Positions 30,801-45,000 are shown, numbered from the stretch's first letter. The stretch: 64,000 bases of DNA from Setaria digitata (GCA_003640385.1 RCAB01000121.1:62001-126000), one strand, 5' to 3'. Numbers and translations are program-made. Notes: generated by a model not told the origin, from the letters alone.

Positions 30801-31983
30801 ATATGATTAAATTTTATCAGTAATCCGTACTGATGGATCATCGTGTTATCAAAAGTGCTGTTTCAAAATTTTGGCAATATGTACTCTCTAAATGCTGAAG
30901 GATATTGAACTGTAAAAATTTGAGCAGTTCCTCTCGGACGTTCTAAAATCAAAACAGATCAATGTCAATAAGCAGAATATAGTATTTTAATACTATTATT
31001 TTAATTATTTATAATATTAATTACTAAATCACCAAATTGCCAAATTTAAAAATTACTAAATATAAATATAAATTACTAAACTTACTAAACATAAATTAAA
31101 AAAATTACTAACTATAAATATAATTACNCCAAATTGCCAAATTTAAAAATTACTAAATATAAATATAAATATAAATTACTAAACTTACTAAACATAAATT
31201 AAAAAAATTACTAACTATAAATATAATTACTATTACTTTTTGTTATATAAAATACTAAATTATTTCAATGCAATGCAATTTACCGGGCGTATTTGGAAAA
31301 ATTTTTGAAATCACGACTGGAACTTGTTGATTACCATCACTACCGCCCTAAAAAGTTACCACATATATTTCCGGAAAATGGAAAACTTTCGTCAAATATT
31401 TCACCGAACTTACTTTAATCGATAATCCTAAACCACCGTCCTTTTTCTTCCGTAATTTAACACTTCGTATGCCGGTATCTAGCTCCATTGTCGAATCTTT
31501 CGTATCATCCAGAAGTCCATTTCTGGCTGCTATTTGAATGATAAGCATATCTTAAAAGTAGTCTCGATAAAACGAAGAAAATGCAGGTCATTTTGCTACT
31601 ATCTTATGTTATGACATGCTGAAATCTAATTAGATTAAAAATTTCTAAAAAAGTTCTTATTCTATTAAAATTAATGAGTGAGATAATGGAAATGTCTTTT
31701 TTTTCTTTGTTTACTTACTACTGGACTATATTTTATTTTATAAAAAATTCATTGAAAACCTTTTGTAAGCTCTAACCGTGCCGGTTTTCCGCGACCTTTG
31801 CCATCACTGAGCAGCACCATTCCGTGATGTACCTGAAAATTTACATATGCGCAACTGTTTCTCATTGCGCTTCAAGCTTCTCTGCTAAACTCAATGTTCA
31901 CTTTTTCCTCTACGTTTTTTTTTCTCTCTTTTTTTTTAAAAATTGAAACTTACAACATCGAAATTTTTTCCGCGATTTTTCAT
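27858..31983 (-). CDS. stn-2: Gamma-syntrophin (PDZ-PH scaffold)
   Basis: Thirteen exons join in phase on the minus strand: 31983-31954, 31832-31760, 31529-31414, 31347-31284, 30797-30635, 30249-30180, 29971-29802, 29462-29294, 29101-28976, 28875-28645, 28538-28446, 28305-28189 and 27968-27858, giving 510 residues. Vertebrate gamma-syntrophins are about 517-539. The PDZ domain starts at VKLRKKKDGGLGLSIKGGSD, with the GLGLSIKGG carboxylate-binding loop and IGDVIVEINGQ. PH-like sequence follows (NAFEVRAVDGTSTGIVHC, then LNYKSIKLSNKYL, ITYIGWVSERLP). The C-terminal syntrophin-unique region ends TDPDYLKAVPLT. Syntrophins are cytoplasmic adaptors that bind dystrophin/dystrobrevin and tether channels and signalling proteins at the membrane. 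The start is the ATG 30 bases after a poly-T/ACAG acceptor at 32013. The frame stays open to that acceptor, so an upstream exon is possible. The symbol follows C. elegans by similarity. Confidence 0.94.
31032..31230. repeat. Direct repeat of about 97 bp around a single N (gap artefact likely)
   Basis: Sequence from about 31032 up to the N at 31128 is repeated almost exactly from 31129. The second copy has one extra ATAAAT-like step. It sits in a gamma-syntrophin intron and does not affect coding exons. Confidence 0.85.
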
Positions 31984-32013
31984 TCTGCGCTTTTGGTTCA
32001 CCCAGTTGTAAAA

Positions 32014-32951
32014 CTGTAAAAAAAAAAAAAAATTGAGAGCAAGCTGCAATTCTTAATGAGCCAGTTAATTATGACCATAGGAAAATGCTGGACTGGAAAA
32101 AGAATCGAAATATTTTAATAGAAGCTAAAAATCACATGAATTTTGAGTTTTCAAAAAGTCTAATTTCTTTTTTTTTACATTGTAGTATTAAACACTAAGC
32201 CAAAGTTTCTAACTTCGATTAGCCAATAGTGCTATTTTTGAAATTTAGATAGCTTATCTGGTGTTACTTGAACACATACTGTGTATGTATTGAGGAATTA
32301 CTAATCTGCTATCCATCAGGATAAAACAAAAGCACAAGATGTATCATAGCATTTGGAAATGTGAAATGAGAATTTTACATAGAAAATGCTTTTTTCACTA
32401 TAATAGTTTAGATACTAGGTGGAAGTACCTGACACTCAGAAAAAAAAAAAAAAAAAAAAAAACAAGATATTTGGGAATTATGGATGTTAAAGTGATAAAG
32501 TGATAAAAATTTGAAGTAATGCTGCTGTGAAGGAGATGAAGGAGCTACCACACAGCTGTTTTAACAGCTCAAGAGTTAAATAACATTCAGGAGGGTATCG
32601 AACATTTGAAATATTAATCTTCATCAAGTTCAGTTAGACGAAATAACACATTTCAAGTGGAGTTCAACTGGAACTCTCGATCTCTCTCTCTCGACTTCGA
32701 ACCTCTGTTCAGTGTTCTTGGTTTATCATAGAAGCAATTGCAGCATATTGTTTATTTTATGAATATCACATCTACAATCAATAGGCAATTTACATTTGAT
32801 TAGCTAGTGATACACACATATGAGACCTTAGAATTTAAATTTCATTAAATCTTTTTCTCGAATTTTCACTTAAATTCAATGTGGAGTGGAAAATTATGCA
32901 CGATCGAAATCATCCAAAATATGTAAGAATTTCTTTTTTTTAAATTAGTTT
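32014..32951. other. Intergenic region upstream of the gamma-syntrophin gene
   Basis: Lies between the stop of the MSP-domain gene and the first syntrophin exon, both on the minus strand. It contains a poly-A tract near 32440-32461 and a short (CT)n near 32682. The gap of more than 900 bp and the lack of an obvious operon-type spacer argue against cotranscription. No exons are seen. Confidence 0.6.
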
Positions 32952-34813
32952 TCATTTCGTTGCAGCAGGAGCAGTGCCTGGAGCTGGAGCTGCAGCTCCG
33001 CCAGCAGCGGGCGTTGCATTCGTAGCTGGCGCACCTGATGCAGGTGTAGGTGCATTTGCTTGAGGCATATTTGCAGTATGAGCAGCAACTTCAGTAGATG
33101 GCGCAGGCGTTCCATCACCTTTCAGGAAGTATACCATAATACGACGTACACCTTCAAACTTCGACTGCGGTGTCCAAACTTGTCGAGCGGTTTTGTCCGA
33201 CTGAAAGCGAAATTCCTTAATGATCACAGCTCTCACTCTTCCTTCACATAAGTGGGATGACAGATTCAACTCAAATATCCATCCCAAGAATAGACAGGAT
33301 GTGACATGAGGCTTTGAGGAACACGATATCCTTACTGTAATTTGTGCATAATGTACAATAAGTCGAATTCAAAACTATTTCCTACGAGCAGAAAGCACTG
33401 CTTAGACTAAATTAGAGAGAATATTGGACGAGTTGCTTTCCTGCTAAAATTTAACATATCTGAATTGCATTTTGGAATCTAACTGTGGCAGACTTGATGG
33501 AAAGGTTCCCATAAGACAAGTTAGCACTTCACTTCTTCCATTGCAAGCAAAATTTCGGCTACTAAATTAAACAGGTGTGAGTGGTGAAAAAGCTGAAAAA
33601 TCTTTCAGTTTCGTTTATTCCCATTTACAGATTGGCAAAGCAATGTAGGAAGAGATCAGTCTTGCAGTATTGAAACAATCACTTTTAAATGATGTGTTAT
33701 CTTTTATCACTGTTAATATTACATTGATTATGGAAAGTTTTCCAGAAATAAATTGCCATTTTGAGCAATTCAAAACTCTTGTACATTTTGTATTATCTTA
33801 GGAACACGCAATATATTGGAATCCGTCTAATGGAAAGTTAATTATTAATTAAAATATTATTTAACCACAATAATAAAGGAAATTAAGTCTGAAAATATTA
33901 GGGACCCTTTATTCAACCTGTTTTGGTGGTGTGTTTGAGTTTTTTTTAATCACTTCATCATAGTTATTTGATCTAATCAATTAATCTATTTTTTTTGTTT
34001 AAGACATCTAATATTATCTGATATTTTATACATCTAACATTTATATTTCGTAGCATTAGATAGAATTTTAACATAATTCGTAGATGTAATAAATATTATA
34101 TTCGATGACAATTTTAGCAAAGTACGAAATTTCGAGATTTTCCATTTTTGCAATTTAGATAAAAGTAAGACGAGCAACTTCTGATAACAATTAAAGTACT
34201 GATAATGAATCTGATTAAAAAAAAAATGTGAAGAAAGGAGCTTGAGAAAGTAAAATTTCTTAAACGAACCTTATCGGTTTTCATATGGTAGAAAGCAAAA
34301 TAATGCCTTCCACTTTCGGGCACTGTTTTGCTTGAAAATGTAATTTTAATTGCTGTTGAAGTTTCTGCGTCGCAAAATCCAAGTGGTGGACATACTCGGA
34401 AAATGTCATTCGAAGTGGTTCTCACCTGAACCGTTTGGATTACTTTCAGGTGGTAATGTTGGCGTAAACTTCGATATCCAATATACCACAGAGCAAAGGT
34501 AACAAACCTTAAAAGTTTGTCTTTCTTTCGTTGGATTTGTCAATTTGACTTCAATCCGGCATGGCTCCTCCGTTAATTTATCGCTTTTGAACTCCAGTCT
34601 TTTGTCCGGTTCAATCTTTAGCTGGAACGCTGGCTCGTTCGGTTTATTTGGCGGTATCGGTAATGCTATGACAGCAACCGGCGGCTTTGCTCCTCCTGCT
34701 GCTTGGGCAATTCCGGCGGTGGGTGTGGTGGTATTGGTGGTAGCTGTTGCAGGTGAGGTTGAGGTTGGAGTTGGAGTTCCCCCAGCTGCTGGTGGTGCAC
34801 CAGCGGTAGCCAT
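32952..34813 (-). CDS. MSP-domain protein with Ala/Pro-rich tails
   Basis: Three exons join in phase 0: 34813-34508, 34425-34270 and 33200-32952, giving 236 residues. Residues 1-50 are Ala, Pro and Thr rich. A major-sperm-protein/VAP-type beta-sandwich follows from about 62 to 185: FQLKIEPDKRLEFKSDKLTE, a strand ending in LTNPTKERQTFKVRTT, CPPLGFCDAE, and KFEGVRRIMVYFLKGDG. The tail from about 186 is again Ala/Pro/Gly rich and ends in ATK. No transmembrane anchor follows the MSP domain, so it is not a classical VAP. It resembles soluble nematode MSP-domain proteins, some of which act in the sperm cytoskeleton. A precise role cannot be read from sequence. A TTTTGTAG acceptor 23 bases before the ATG may be a trans-splice site. 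The second intron is over 1 kb. Confidence 0.92.
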
Positions 34814-36557
34814 TACTTATTTACAATAGTTGAAACCTACAAAATTTGAAAATGTTCTTTTGCAAAGAGATACAATAACACAACAAATTTTTAAAAAATA
34901 GAGGTAATTTTTGGAAAATTTAAAACTTCAAGAAAATATTTGATTCTCAAGTGAAAATTTGAAATTAATTCATAAAATTTCATAAAATCAACTCATTTAG
35001 AATTCGACTGCAAATATTAAATCGATGCAAACACTGAGGCATAAGGACAAACTTTTTTACGCAGCTTTATTAATGGAAACAACCAGCTAAGGAAAACTGA
35101 AAACCGTACAATGTCTCGTCATTGTGCCGTCTTATGATTTTTAAAGAGTTGAAGAGGATTAGTTTAAAGCAGCTCGGAAGTCTTTTAAAAATTTGAATTT
35201 TTTAAAATTTCAAGGCTGGTTGAACTGAAAAAGTTCTAAACTACTCTGTTAAATGCTTCATAATTTTATATGAAATGAATAATTTTTTATATGAGAAGCA
35301 TAATTTTGTAAGACAACCACTGAAAAGAGATTATTCTAAACTGCAAAAAAGAAAAATTTGCAAAAACTTGGCTTTTTGAGTTTTCTAATTGATACCACAA
35401 AGTTTTTGATACAAACGAAATTCGATGCCACCTATTGCTTCACACCGAAAACCGACTTCATTTGATGAAAATGCTAATTATTAATTTTATTTCACTCAAG
35501 AATTTCAGTCATTTGCTCACGCATTTGACTCTCGTAACTAAATTATTTATTATAATTTCAGATTTAATCAGATTGAATTGACCGCCGAATAATTCATCTG
35601 CTCGTGTTTCATCCAAAGGAAGCCAGAGAGTTAGAAACTTGAAACTTTTAATGCACGACGAGTTGGGACTATAAAGCTGCTTGGACAAGCAAACACAGTT
35701 TTAGCGCTTGTGCTCGGAACAAAACTTTGCAAACTAAAGAGTAAATTTTCATCAAATTGTTAAAGTTTTCCCTAGTTAATAGCATCGGGGAACTTTCAGT
35801 TACCTGGCTATTGGAGAACTTTCAGTTACCTGGCTACTTCATTGCCATCAAAACTAAGCATTAGCTTGATCAATTCCGATGTATTTTGAATTTAAAGATA
35901 AGAAAAAAAAAACCCTTTTAAAAAATAGCTATTTAATATCATAGAACGTGATTCAATTTTGTTCAGTGATCTTTCTGCAATATTTCAATACTTTTATTAT
36001 CAAGGTGATTAATTTAGACTTAACTGGTTTGAATAGGTGAAGGATACTTTTCCACATTATTCTTCGACGACTCTTATGAATAAAATTGTTAGAATGTATA
36101 GTTGATATTTTATTTAAGAAATGAAGGTTGAATTCCCGTAAATGTATCAGACAGCTTCATCACTTTTTTTCGAAGGAACGAATTTTTATTTCTAAAAAAA
36201 TCGAAAATGAAAATTTTGGTAATAATAATTTCTGTTTTATGTGCCTATAACCAATAATGTAGTAAGAAAAGCGTAACATCAATTGAAGATATCAAACTTC
36301 TCGAGATTCTCGAAAAATTATTTTTGCTTTCTCTGTCATACAATTATTCATCATAATAGACGGTGTAGAAATCATTTCAATCATCCTCAATCCCAACCAT
36401 TAGACTTTGTTTAATCAATTAATTAGCAAAAAGTATTCTAATTAATAGATAAAGTGATAGCTCGTAAAGCCCTAATGTCGTGAAAATTAAGCTGTAAGAT
36501 AACAAATTGATGCATCGTAGCCATGGTGATTAGTTACCATAGTATCAGGTGAGGAAG
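34814..36557. other. Divergent promoter region between the MSP-domain and IFT22 genes
   Basis: AT-rich, with no exons seen. A 25-bp unit containing AACTTTCAGTTACCTGGCTA is tandemly duplicated at about 35789-35838. Two X-box-like motifs lie at the right end and are listed separately. Confidence 0.6.
36517..36546 (+). promoter_or_regulatory. Two X-box-like (RFX/DAF-19) motifs upstream of ift22
   Basis: GTTACCATAGTATC at 36533-36546 matches the RFX X-box consensus RYYNYYATRRNRAC at 13 of 14 positions. GTAGCCATGGTGAT at 36517-36530 matches at 12 of 14. They lie 12-41 bases upstream of the ATG of an intraflagellar-transport gene. In C. elegans, ciliary genes are switched on in ciliated neurons by DAF-19 through such boxes. 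The match is seen in sequence; function is inferred. Confidence 0.6.
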
Positions 36558-38547
36558 ATGGAAGTTGCTGATCCGTTGAAGATAAAAATTCTTGTACTTG
36601 GACCAATTAAGGTGAGCTTCATCTTTAAATATCATCGTTTTAAAAAGAAAAAAAAAAAAGTTAGCGGTTTAACGTAAAAGGTAATGTCACTCTTGTTGTA
36701 CTTAAATCCACAGGGTTCTAATTGACAACTAAATGTGTCAGTTAATTAATTAGTTAATTATTTCAGAGAAACTGTTAACTGGTAACATTCTAATGATTTC
36801 TTTCTTTTTTATTTTGTAAGAAAAAGGAGCACTTCAAGTTTTTCATTTGATTTGTCTTCCAGCACTTGTTCTCCTAATGTATCAGAAATCGAAATCTTAA
36901 ATTGTTGTTCAGTGCTAAGTACTCTCAAATTATGCTAAATTATTATGCTATTATGCTAAGTATTATGCATCCTCATTATGCTAAGTTATGCAAAATTATG
37001 CTAAGTATTCTCAAATCGCCTTTTTTTTTTTAGCAAAATAGTTGACTGACAATATTAGTGCTAAAAAAAGACTTTGTTTTCTTAGCTTCATATGGTTTCA
37101 ATATTTTAATATTTTAAGCAAAGTTAATTTGGCAATAGGAACTTATTTTGGCTCTCCCAAGCATTTGTTAATTTATTTCATTTCAAAGTTTAAAAATCCA
37201 CGATATGTAGCCAGAACTTGGATCAATAAAATAAGAAAAAGAAACTTTTTTACAACTTTATCAAAAATTAAATTAGAGTGGGAAAACGACAATATCAAAT
37301 TACTTGGCAGATTCAGGTGATATAAGTTCCGGTAGATATCGACCAACTCGAGGTATAAATTTCATTTTTATACTGTTTGCTGTTTAAATTCAAGTAAAAA
37401 ATACTTCGAATACTTTCGCTATCTGTGGAAGACTGTTAATGTTTCAATTTACACAAAGAGCTTTTAAGTATGTAATTAAACCTGTGTGAACTAATTTTAT
37501 TAATTAATCCAGTATTCGAATTTGATTTTGAAAATCCTCATTTCTCGGATTGGTGAAATATAATGATATTAAGGTGTACGAATTGTTGAATTCGAAAGTA
37601 ATGATCTCGAACTCGATGGAGAACGAATAGAAGCTGAGGTGGAACTTTGGGACTGTAGCGGTGATAAGCAATATGAAAGGTGTTGGCCCGCAATCCAACG
37701 TAATACTAATGGTGTAATATTAGTATGTAGATCCGATGGGAACAAAAAATCGGAACTTTTGCCGTGGTAAAAAATTATTATACTTTAACTCTTTTAATTA
37801 ATTAAAAAAACAATGAGTGAGGTAGTTGCACGTTAAAAAATAGGGAAAAGCCATTTGGCCAATGGCCTTAACAGTAGCTCCGACTCTCGTCTTTTTTAAA
37901 CTAGACCTTTAGATAAGTTTAATTTAGTCAGGATCAGAAGAGAATGACTTGTAGCTTTCAGTTATTCATTTCTAGAATCTAAAATCGATAACAGATTTGA
38001 ATGAAACAAATTTTTGAAACTTAAAGCTTTTACTAAAATTTAGCTCTTTTTTTACATTTATAGGTATATAGTGCTAATCATTCTTGATCCCAAAGCAATG
38101 CTCTAAAATCTATAAAAAAAAGAATAAATGGCTCTTTTAAAATCTGAAAAAAAAGATGCCAAACAATTCTGAACTATGAAAAGAAGCGAGTAAAGTAAAA
38201 CAAAATTTTTATTTGATTGTAAATCAATAAATCGAAATTATCACATATGTCTATGAAATGTTATCAGATAGTAATAATTTAATTACATGAGAAGGTATGA
38301 GGAATTTGTACAACGTGGTAACATTGACCCATCACTCGTTCTTATTTTATTATCGACAATCAGTGATTCGACTGATAATGGATCGAAACTAACCGATGAT
38401 ACACCAGAATTTTCCCTGATACCTCAGTTAAGTAATCTACGAGTTGTTTCACTGAATATCGATCAAGATGAGGACAATCTCCGATTGGAATTCAATGCTT
38501 TTCTATGTCGAGTCATTTCAAATGTAAAATTTCAAAAAGGTAAATGA
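36558..38547 (+). CDS. ift22: Intraflagellar transport protein 22 (RABL5-type small GTPase)
   Basis: Four exons join in phase: 36558-36611, 37277-37352, 37574-37766 and 38295-38547, giving 191 residues (human IFT22 is 185). The start reads ADPLKIKILVLGPIK, and the P-loop is completed across intron 1 as GPIKSGKT. SGRYRPTRGVRIVEFE corresponds to the family's SPTQGVRILEFE. ELWDCSGDKQYERCWPAIQ replaces the usual DTAGQ switch II, as in RABL5. The junction of exons 3 and 4 recreates a Trp before YEEFVQ, matching the family's WYxxFVQ. IFT22 is a subunit of the IFT-B complex that moves along cilia. An acceptor (ATCAG) ends nine bases before the ATG, so the message may be trans-spliced. AATAAA at 38571-38576 supports the stop chosen. 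The symbol is by similarity (C. elegans ifta-2). Confidence 0.92.
36922..37010. repeat. Irregular TTATGCTAA repeats in the first IFT22 intron
   Basis: Six or more diverged copies of TTATGCTAA/TATGCTAAGTA occur within about 90 bp. The spacing is uneven, so this is a cryptically simple stretch and not a clean tandem array. Confidence 0.7.
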
Positions 38548-38570
38548 ATTGCTGTACTGATTTAGTAAGT

Positions 38571-38576
38571 AATAAA
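38571..38576 (+). terminator. Polyadenylation signal for ift22
   Basis: AATAAA lies 24 bases downstream of the TGA stop that ends at 38547. This short 3' UTR spacing is common in nematodes. Confidence 0.55.
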
Positions 38577-38995
38577 CAGACTAGTTTACAAGGTCTTGTA
38601 TACTGACTGTTAGATATATAAGTATGCTGACCTTTTTTATAGCTTTTAACAGAGTCATATCTTATACGATCATATCGTGTGGCATGATTAATTGGAAAAA
38701 AAATTTTTAATGCTAATTTCAAACTGTAGAAAATCAAGGTAAATTCACTTTTACAATATTAATAGCAATTGGACTGAAATTTATCTATCTTGAGAGATTT
38801 CAACTTGATGAAATCTAAGAAACATTAAGAGTAGAATCAGGATAGTGAACCATTAAGTAGTGCAGAACTATAAAAAATTTAATTTGATTGGCAAATTGAA
38901 TCTTAGGAATAGGCTAATTTACTGAGGAAAAAAGTAATTTATCAAAAATCACTTTCCATGACTAATTCTTTTGCAAATTTGCTGTCACAACTATT

Positions 38996-39001
38996 TTTAT
39001 T
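38996..39001 (-). terminator. Polyadenylation signal for the Rab37-like gene
   Basis: AATAAA on the minus strand lies about 50 bases downstream of the TGA stop at 39052. Confidence 0.5.
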
Positions 39002-39051
39002 ATCATTGTGTTGCCAGTGAATTAAAACAAGTAAAATAGAGCATCGATTGA

Positions 39052-40436
<1,385 letters not shown>

Positions 40437-41660
40437 CTAAAAGGTTTGATAAGCAAGGAAGATTAATCAATCAAACAAAAACTTAAAAAAAAAAAAAAAA
40501 AGTAGAATCTGAACTATATTTTATTCCGGAAGATTGTTGCCATATGAAACGGACTGATCATCTGTATCAATTTCTAGATTTTTTATATAAGAAAAATTTC
40601 AAGAAACGAACAGTAAATGAGTAATCAATTTCAGTAAGAATAGAGAATGATTCTTGCTTCTTCTTCATCATGCCATTTTGCATCACGTCTACTACATCTG
40701 AAGCAACTTCTGATTACTGAACTAGTTCGCTCACTGCAGAATTGCAACTCACAGGATTCAGTAACGTTGCCAACAAACGAAACTGTAAACAGTAAATTGT
40801 TTGATAATAATAATTATTAATAATAATAATAATAATAAAGAAAGACAAAAGACGGATTATGGGAACGGATTTATTCGTCAATCTTTCCGTCCTTTGAGAT
40901 CGAACTTTTTAATTAGAATTTAAACAGACTGACTGAACGAATGTGATGCACTCCCTGACAGCTATTATCTGTTAATAATGTCCAGTTTTCTTGTTAAATC
41001 TGACTTTGCTACTGACTGCTTTTTGGCATCTTTGCTTCTAATAGACACTTCTATATTCCCTAGACAAAAGAAATATTAACATGTTCCAATCCTTGAAATG
41101 TAATCCATTAGAGATTATGAAAAGTCTAATCTAACGTAGCTGTAATTCTTCTCTTGGCAAGTGAAATTCCTTCGAAATATTATCCAGTGTGTTTCATATT
41201 TTGATAAATATTAAATTATTTAGTTGCTTAATTTATGAATTTACAACTGTAACCAATTTCTACAACTAGGATTAGTGTGTTCAATTTAAAATAAAAATCG
41301 CTAATTGTAGCTTTAAAGTACTAATTAAGCATATAAGTTTTGAGGCAAAATAATGTTTCCTATTACTTAAATTTAGTACGGGAAGTGATAAGGTGGTTAA
41401 TGAAAATGCATACATGGGTTAAAGTGTATTTTATTACATCTAGAGTTCGTAAAAAAGAAGCTCTACTTGCAAAAATAAACTAATCATTTGCACTAACATG
41501 AATTTAAATTAGATAAAATAAGCTGATAACGATAGATGTAGAATAGTGATATCATATATCTAATATATATAGTAATTAAATAAAACCAGAAAAAAAAACG
41601 AAGCATTCCTAGAAGGGAAGAAATAACGAAGATGGTAGTTTCAAGCATCGAAAAACTATT

Positions 41661-41729
41661 TGTTAATCCTTCAATTTTCGTTCATCTTTCTANGCATTGT
41701 TAATCCTTCAATTTTCGTTCATCTTTCTA
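41661..41729. repeat. 32-bp direct repeat flanking a single N (gap artefact likely)
   Basis: The sequence starting TGTTAATCCTTCAATTTTCG at 41661-41692 recurs at 41698-41729, with the N at 41693 between the copies. Confidence 0.88.
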
Positions 41730-42017
41730 GGAAAAACTTTCCTTGTTTTTCAATATTACCTTTCCTCTGATCTCCTCCGACAAGCCAAATCATTTCTGAA
41801 TTGTGTTTTAGTTTCACTTTCTTCTAATATTAAACTTTTAAACTAGGAATTCAGATCAATGAAGCATGCAATTAAAATCTTTCAATTTATTGCAGTTGCA
41901 ATTGCATAGAAGTAATTTATCACTCTGCTCACTCTTGTTTCTTGATGTAATACAAATTTTATCAGGAACAATCCCGTGAGACTTCCAGCAATTTGCTTTT
42001 TCTTTTTCTTTTTTTTT

Positions 42018-42036
42018 CCCCCCCCCCCCCCCCCCC
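42018..42036. repeat. C19 homopolymer beside a T-rich tract
   Basis: Nineteen consecutive C follow a pyrimidine tract of T and C. This is unusual in such an AT-rich region. It is G19 on the minus strand and could form a quadruplex. The exact length is uncertain in any assembly. Confidence 0.85.
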
Positions 42037-45000
42037 TCTGGATTAATTTCATCAGTGGATAACACTCCGCGAGAATGCTACAAATATTTTGGAAGATTAA
42101 TGAAATGCTGTTAATGATGGGGAAATTTTGTTCAGAGTAATGCAAATGATATCTTCTCACTATCAGCAGATGACAGGAGATGGACACTGAAAATAGGTCA
42201 GAAATTAGCACTGAAAAAAAAAAACCTTTGGTGATCTCGGTGATAAAACAGCTGCTCGAAAAATTTGATCACTCTGTGTGCTTTGTATTTACTACTCTCG
42301 GCCCAGGTCTTATTAAAAGTATTTTAGGTAAGGGTGCAGCATGAGAAAAATAAGACGGTCAGAGGCCTACTAAAATGAAGTTTTTCCGGTAGATAAGCCT
42401 GTAAGTTATGAAATGTCACTAATTGTTTTGGCTGTAAATGCTAAGGTTGCTTAGCAACATTCGTAATCACAACAGTTCCCGATCAGGGCTTCAGATGTCA
42501 GAAAGCATCTGACGTTGTCGCAAACAATTCTTCATTCCTTCCCTCAAAAGCTATTTTGAAATTCAGAAGGACATGTCTATTAAAAAGTGCTTATGAGGCA
42601 AGTGGAAAAGAAGGAATCGTAATAAATCAGTGAAATTTAATGTCTTATTGAAGAAAGGGTTAGAATGAAAGGTGAAGTTCATTTTAATTTTATAATAGTA
42701 GGGGGAATTAGGATAAAAAGATTGTTCGTTTAAAAAAAAAAAAAAAAAAAGTAATTAGAAGATTAATAATGTACTCATAGATAGATTAATATTAGGTTAA
42801 GCATGGTATCACTTTTTTTCTTTCCTTGTCCAAAAATAAATTAACAGAAATTCTATTATCAGAAGACAAATAATTTCAAACAAGAACTAATCTAATTTTA
42901 AGCAGACTTTTTGAATCAGTAATAAATTTAGGTGTCATTATTGCACCTGTTCTGAGCAGTAATTAATGATAATTACAACAGTCGCTGAAAAAAAAAAAAA
43001 AAAAACTAATTAAAAATAATAGCTTCATCGACTTTACTGACCTTATTTTCGGTGTAGCGTGATATTCGAAAGCATAAAGAGGCCAAGTATCTACTAGGTT
43101 ATTAAATTTTTGGAATAATGATTTTTCATTTACTGGCATATTTTACTGAGTTCCGAGTATTTTCACAGAAAAAGAAATAAATAAATTTTCGAACGCTAAA
43201 AAACGGTTGCTAGACAAGGAAAGTGTAACGAATAAGGTGCACCGAATAATTGAAAAATAGATTTTATTTTTTTTAATACAGCAAGAAGTATTTTCCTTTA
43301 AGCTGCGCAGCACGAATTCGTATTAAGAACTGCTTTTCATTATTATTAACATACTTGACAGAAGTAATAGTAATAATTAATAAAAGTAATGCCAGTTTTA
43401 ATGAGCTCCATAACTAACTGTTATCGATGAACAATTAATACTATTACATCTGCATAGTACAATTACATTCTCATCACTGATAATGCCCTTCTTATCACTT
43501 ATTTGGTCACTTTTGTATTTTTTAAATTGGCTAAAAATATGGTATAACTTTCATTCAGTAAAATTTCGTGATTGTATTAAGTAGACAAAATTTAAATGCA
43601 TTTATTGAAGAGCAATTAGCAGTATTTGATATAAACTATTCAGATAATTTTATTTTTCAGGAAGCATATTTTCTAAAGAATATTTAATTCTATCTCGAAG
43701 TGCAGTACTAGTCTAATCTAAATATTCGATGATAGAAAAAAAAAAAAAAAAAAAAAAAAGAAGGAAGAACGCAAATGATAAGCAATTGTTGGCATAGCTC
43801 TCTTTCTGGCAAAACTATTTGACGAAGTTTTAAAAACAAACTATGCACACATTAATTTTAGCTTCATATTTTCGGGCAAAGAAGAAAAAGTTTATTACAT
43901 GCAAACAATCCTATCCAATAGAGAGGCAAGAAGAAATAAATAATTTTCAACAATGATTGGAAATTATTTTAAGAATATTTCAAACTTCGAAAAAGGATTT
44001 AATACGATTCAGAATTGTTGACTTTGAGCTGCTTGCCGTGGACCGATTGTGTTTACAGAGCAGTCATTCCAGAGAAGTGCAATTTTAAAAAATTATTATT
44101 TGCTTTAAGAGAAAGAGTAAAATGAAGAATTGAAAATATAACCACAAATGGTTGAAAATATTCTTCAATGAATACTGCTGTTTCGTGATATCTAAATAGA
44201 CATTAAAAAATTTTAGAATAACTACTTCCTGAACTTTTTAGAAATTTTATTTTTCAGTTCCTAAAGAAGTACATTAAAATCTTCTAGTGAAAGGGTAATA
44301 AAAGAGGTAGCGACAATAGAACAAGTGTGAAATTTTTATTTTAATTGAACGAAGGGAAAGTAACTTAAGTAAAATATTTTAATTTAGTAAGGAAAAAGTA
44401 TATCAGTGAAAGACAATGAAATAAAAATGTGCCAAGAAACATTAAACTAACATTAAATTTTTAATTTCAAATAAGTTCTTTTCTTCTTTTTTTTAGGGCA
44501 CAGTTAAAGATTTAACTTAAAATTTTACTGTGATCTGATAGATGTAAAGGATTTTATAGTAGACTTACAGATTTCAACTTTTTAAACTGTAATACTTTTG
44601 ATTATGAATATACCATTGTATTTTACTTGAATTGCCACTGGCTATTTTTGAACTCAAAAAAGAAGGGATTCATTTTTTCTTTAAACTGCAAAAACAAACT
44701 TTTTCTCTAAATGCATTTAATAAAAATCAGTGAATTCGCTGAGAAAGTTTGCATGTGAGATTTCATCGATTAAGAATGCAGAATAGAAAGCGATACGAAA
44801 TAACATTTGCATGATAAGAGATTAACAGAAGTTTGATAATTTGAAACTAGAACAAGTGATCAATCAAGAAGAAACAAACACCGACTACATACCATGACAT
44901 TTATCAAACTTCATGCACTCATTCTTTCGCAGTTCTGCTTGTACATCTTATGATTCGAAATGTATTTGATCGTTTTATTATCGATTTATCAAACTTTTAT

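Noticed and set aside
34545..34829. Plus-strand 94-codon Ala/Val/Gly-rich frame
   Set aside because: Shadow of the first exon of the MSP-domain gene.
37042..37320. 92-codon plus-strand frame in the IFT22 region
   Set aside because: A different frame from 37277 supplies the conserved SGKT P-loop and joins in phase; the longer frame is intronic chance.
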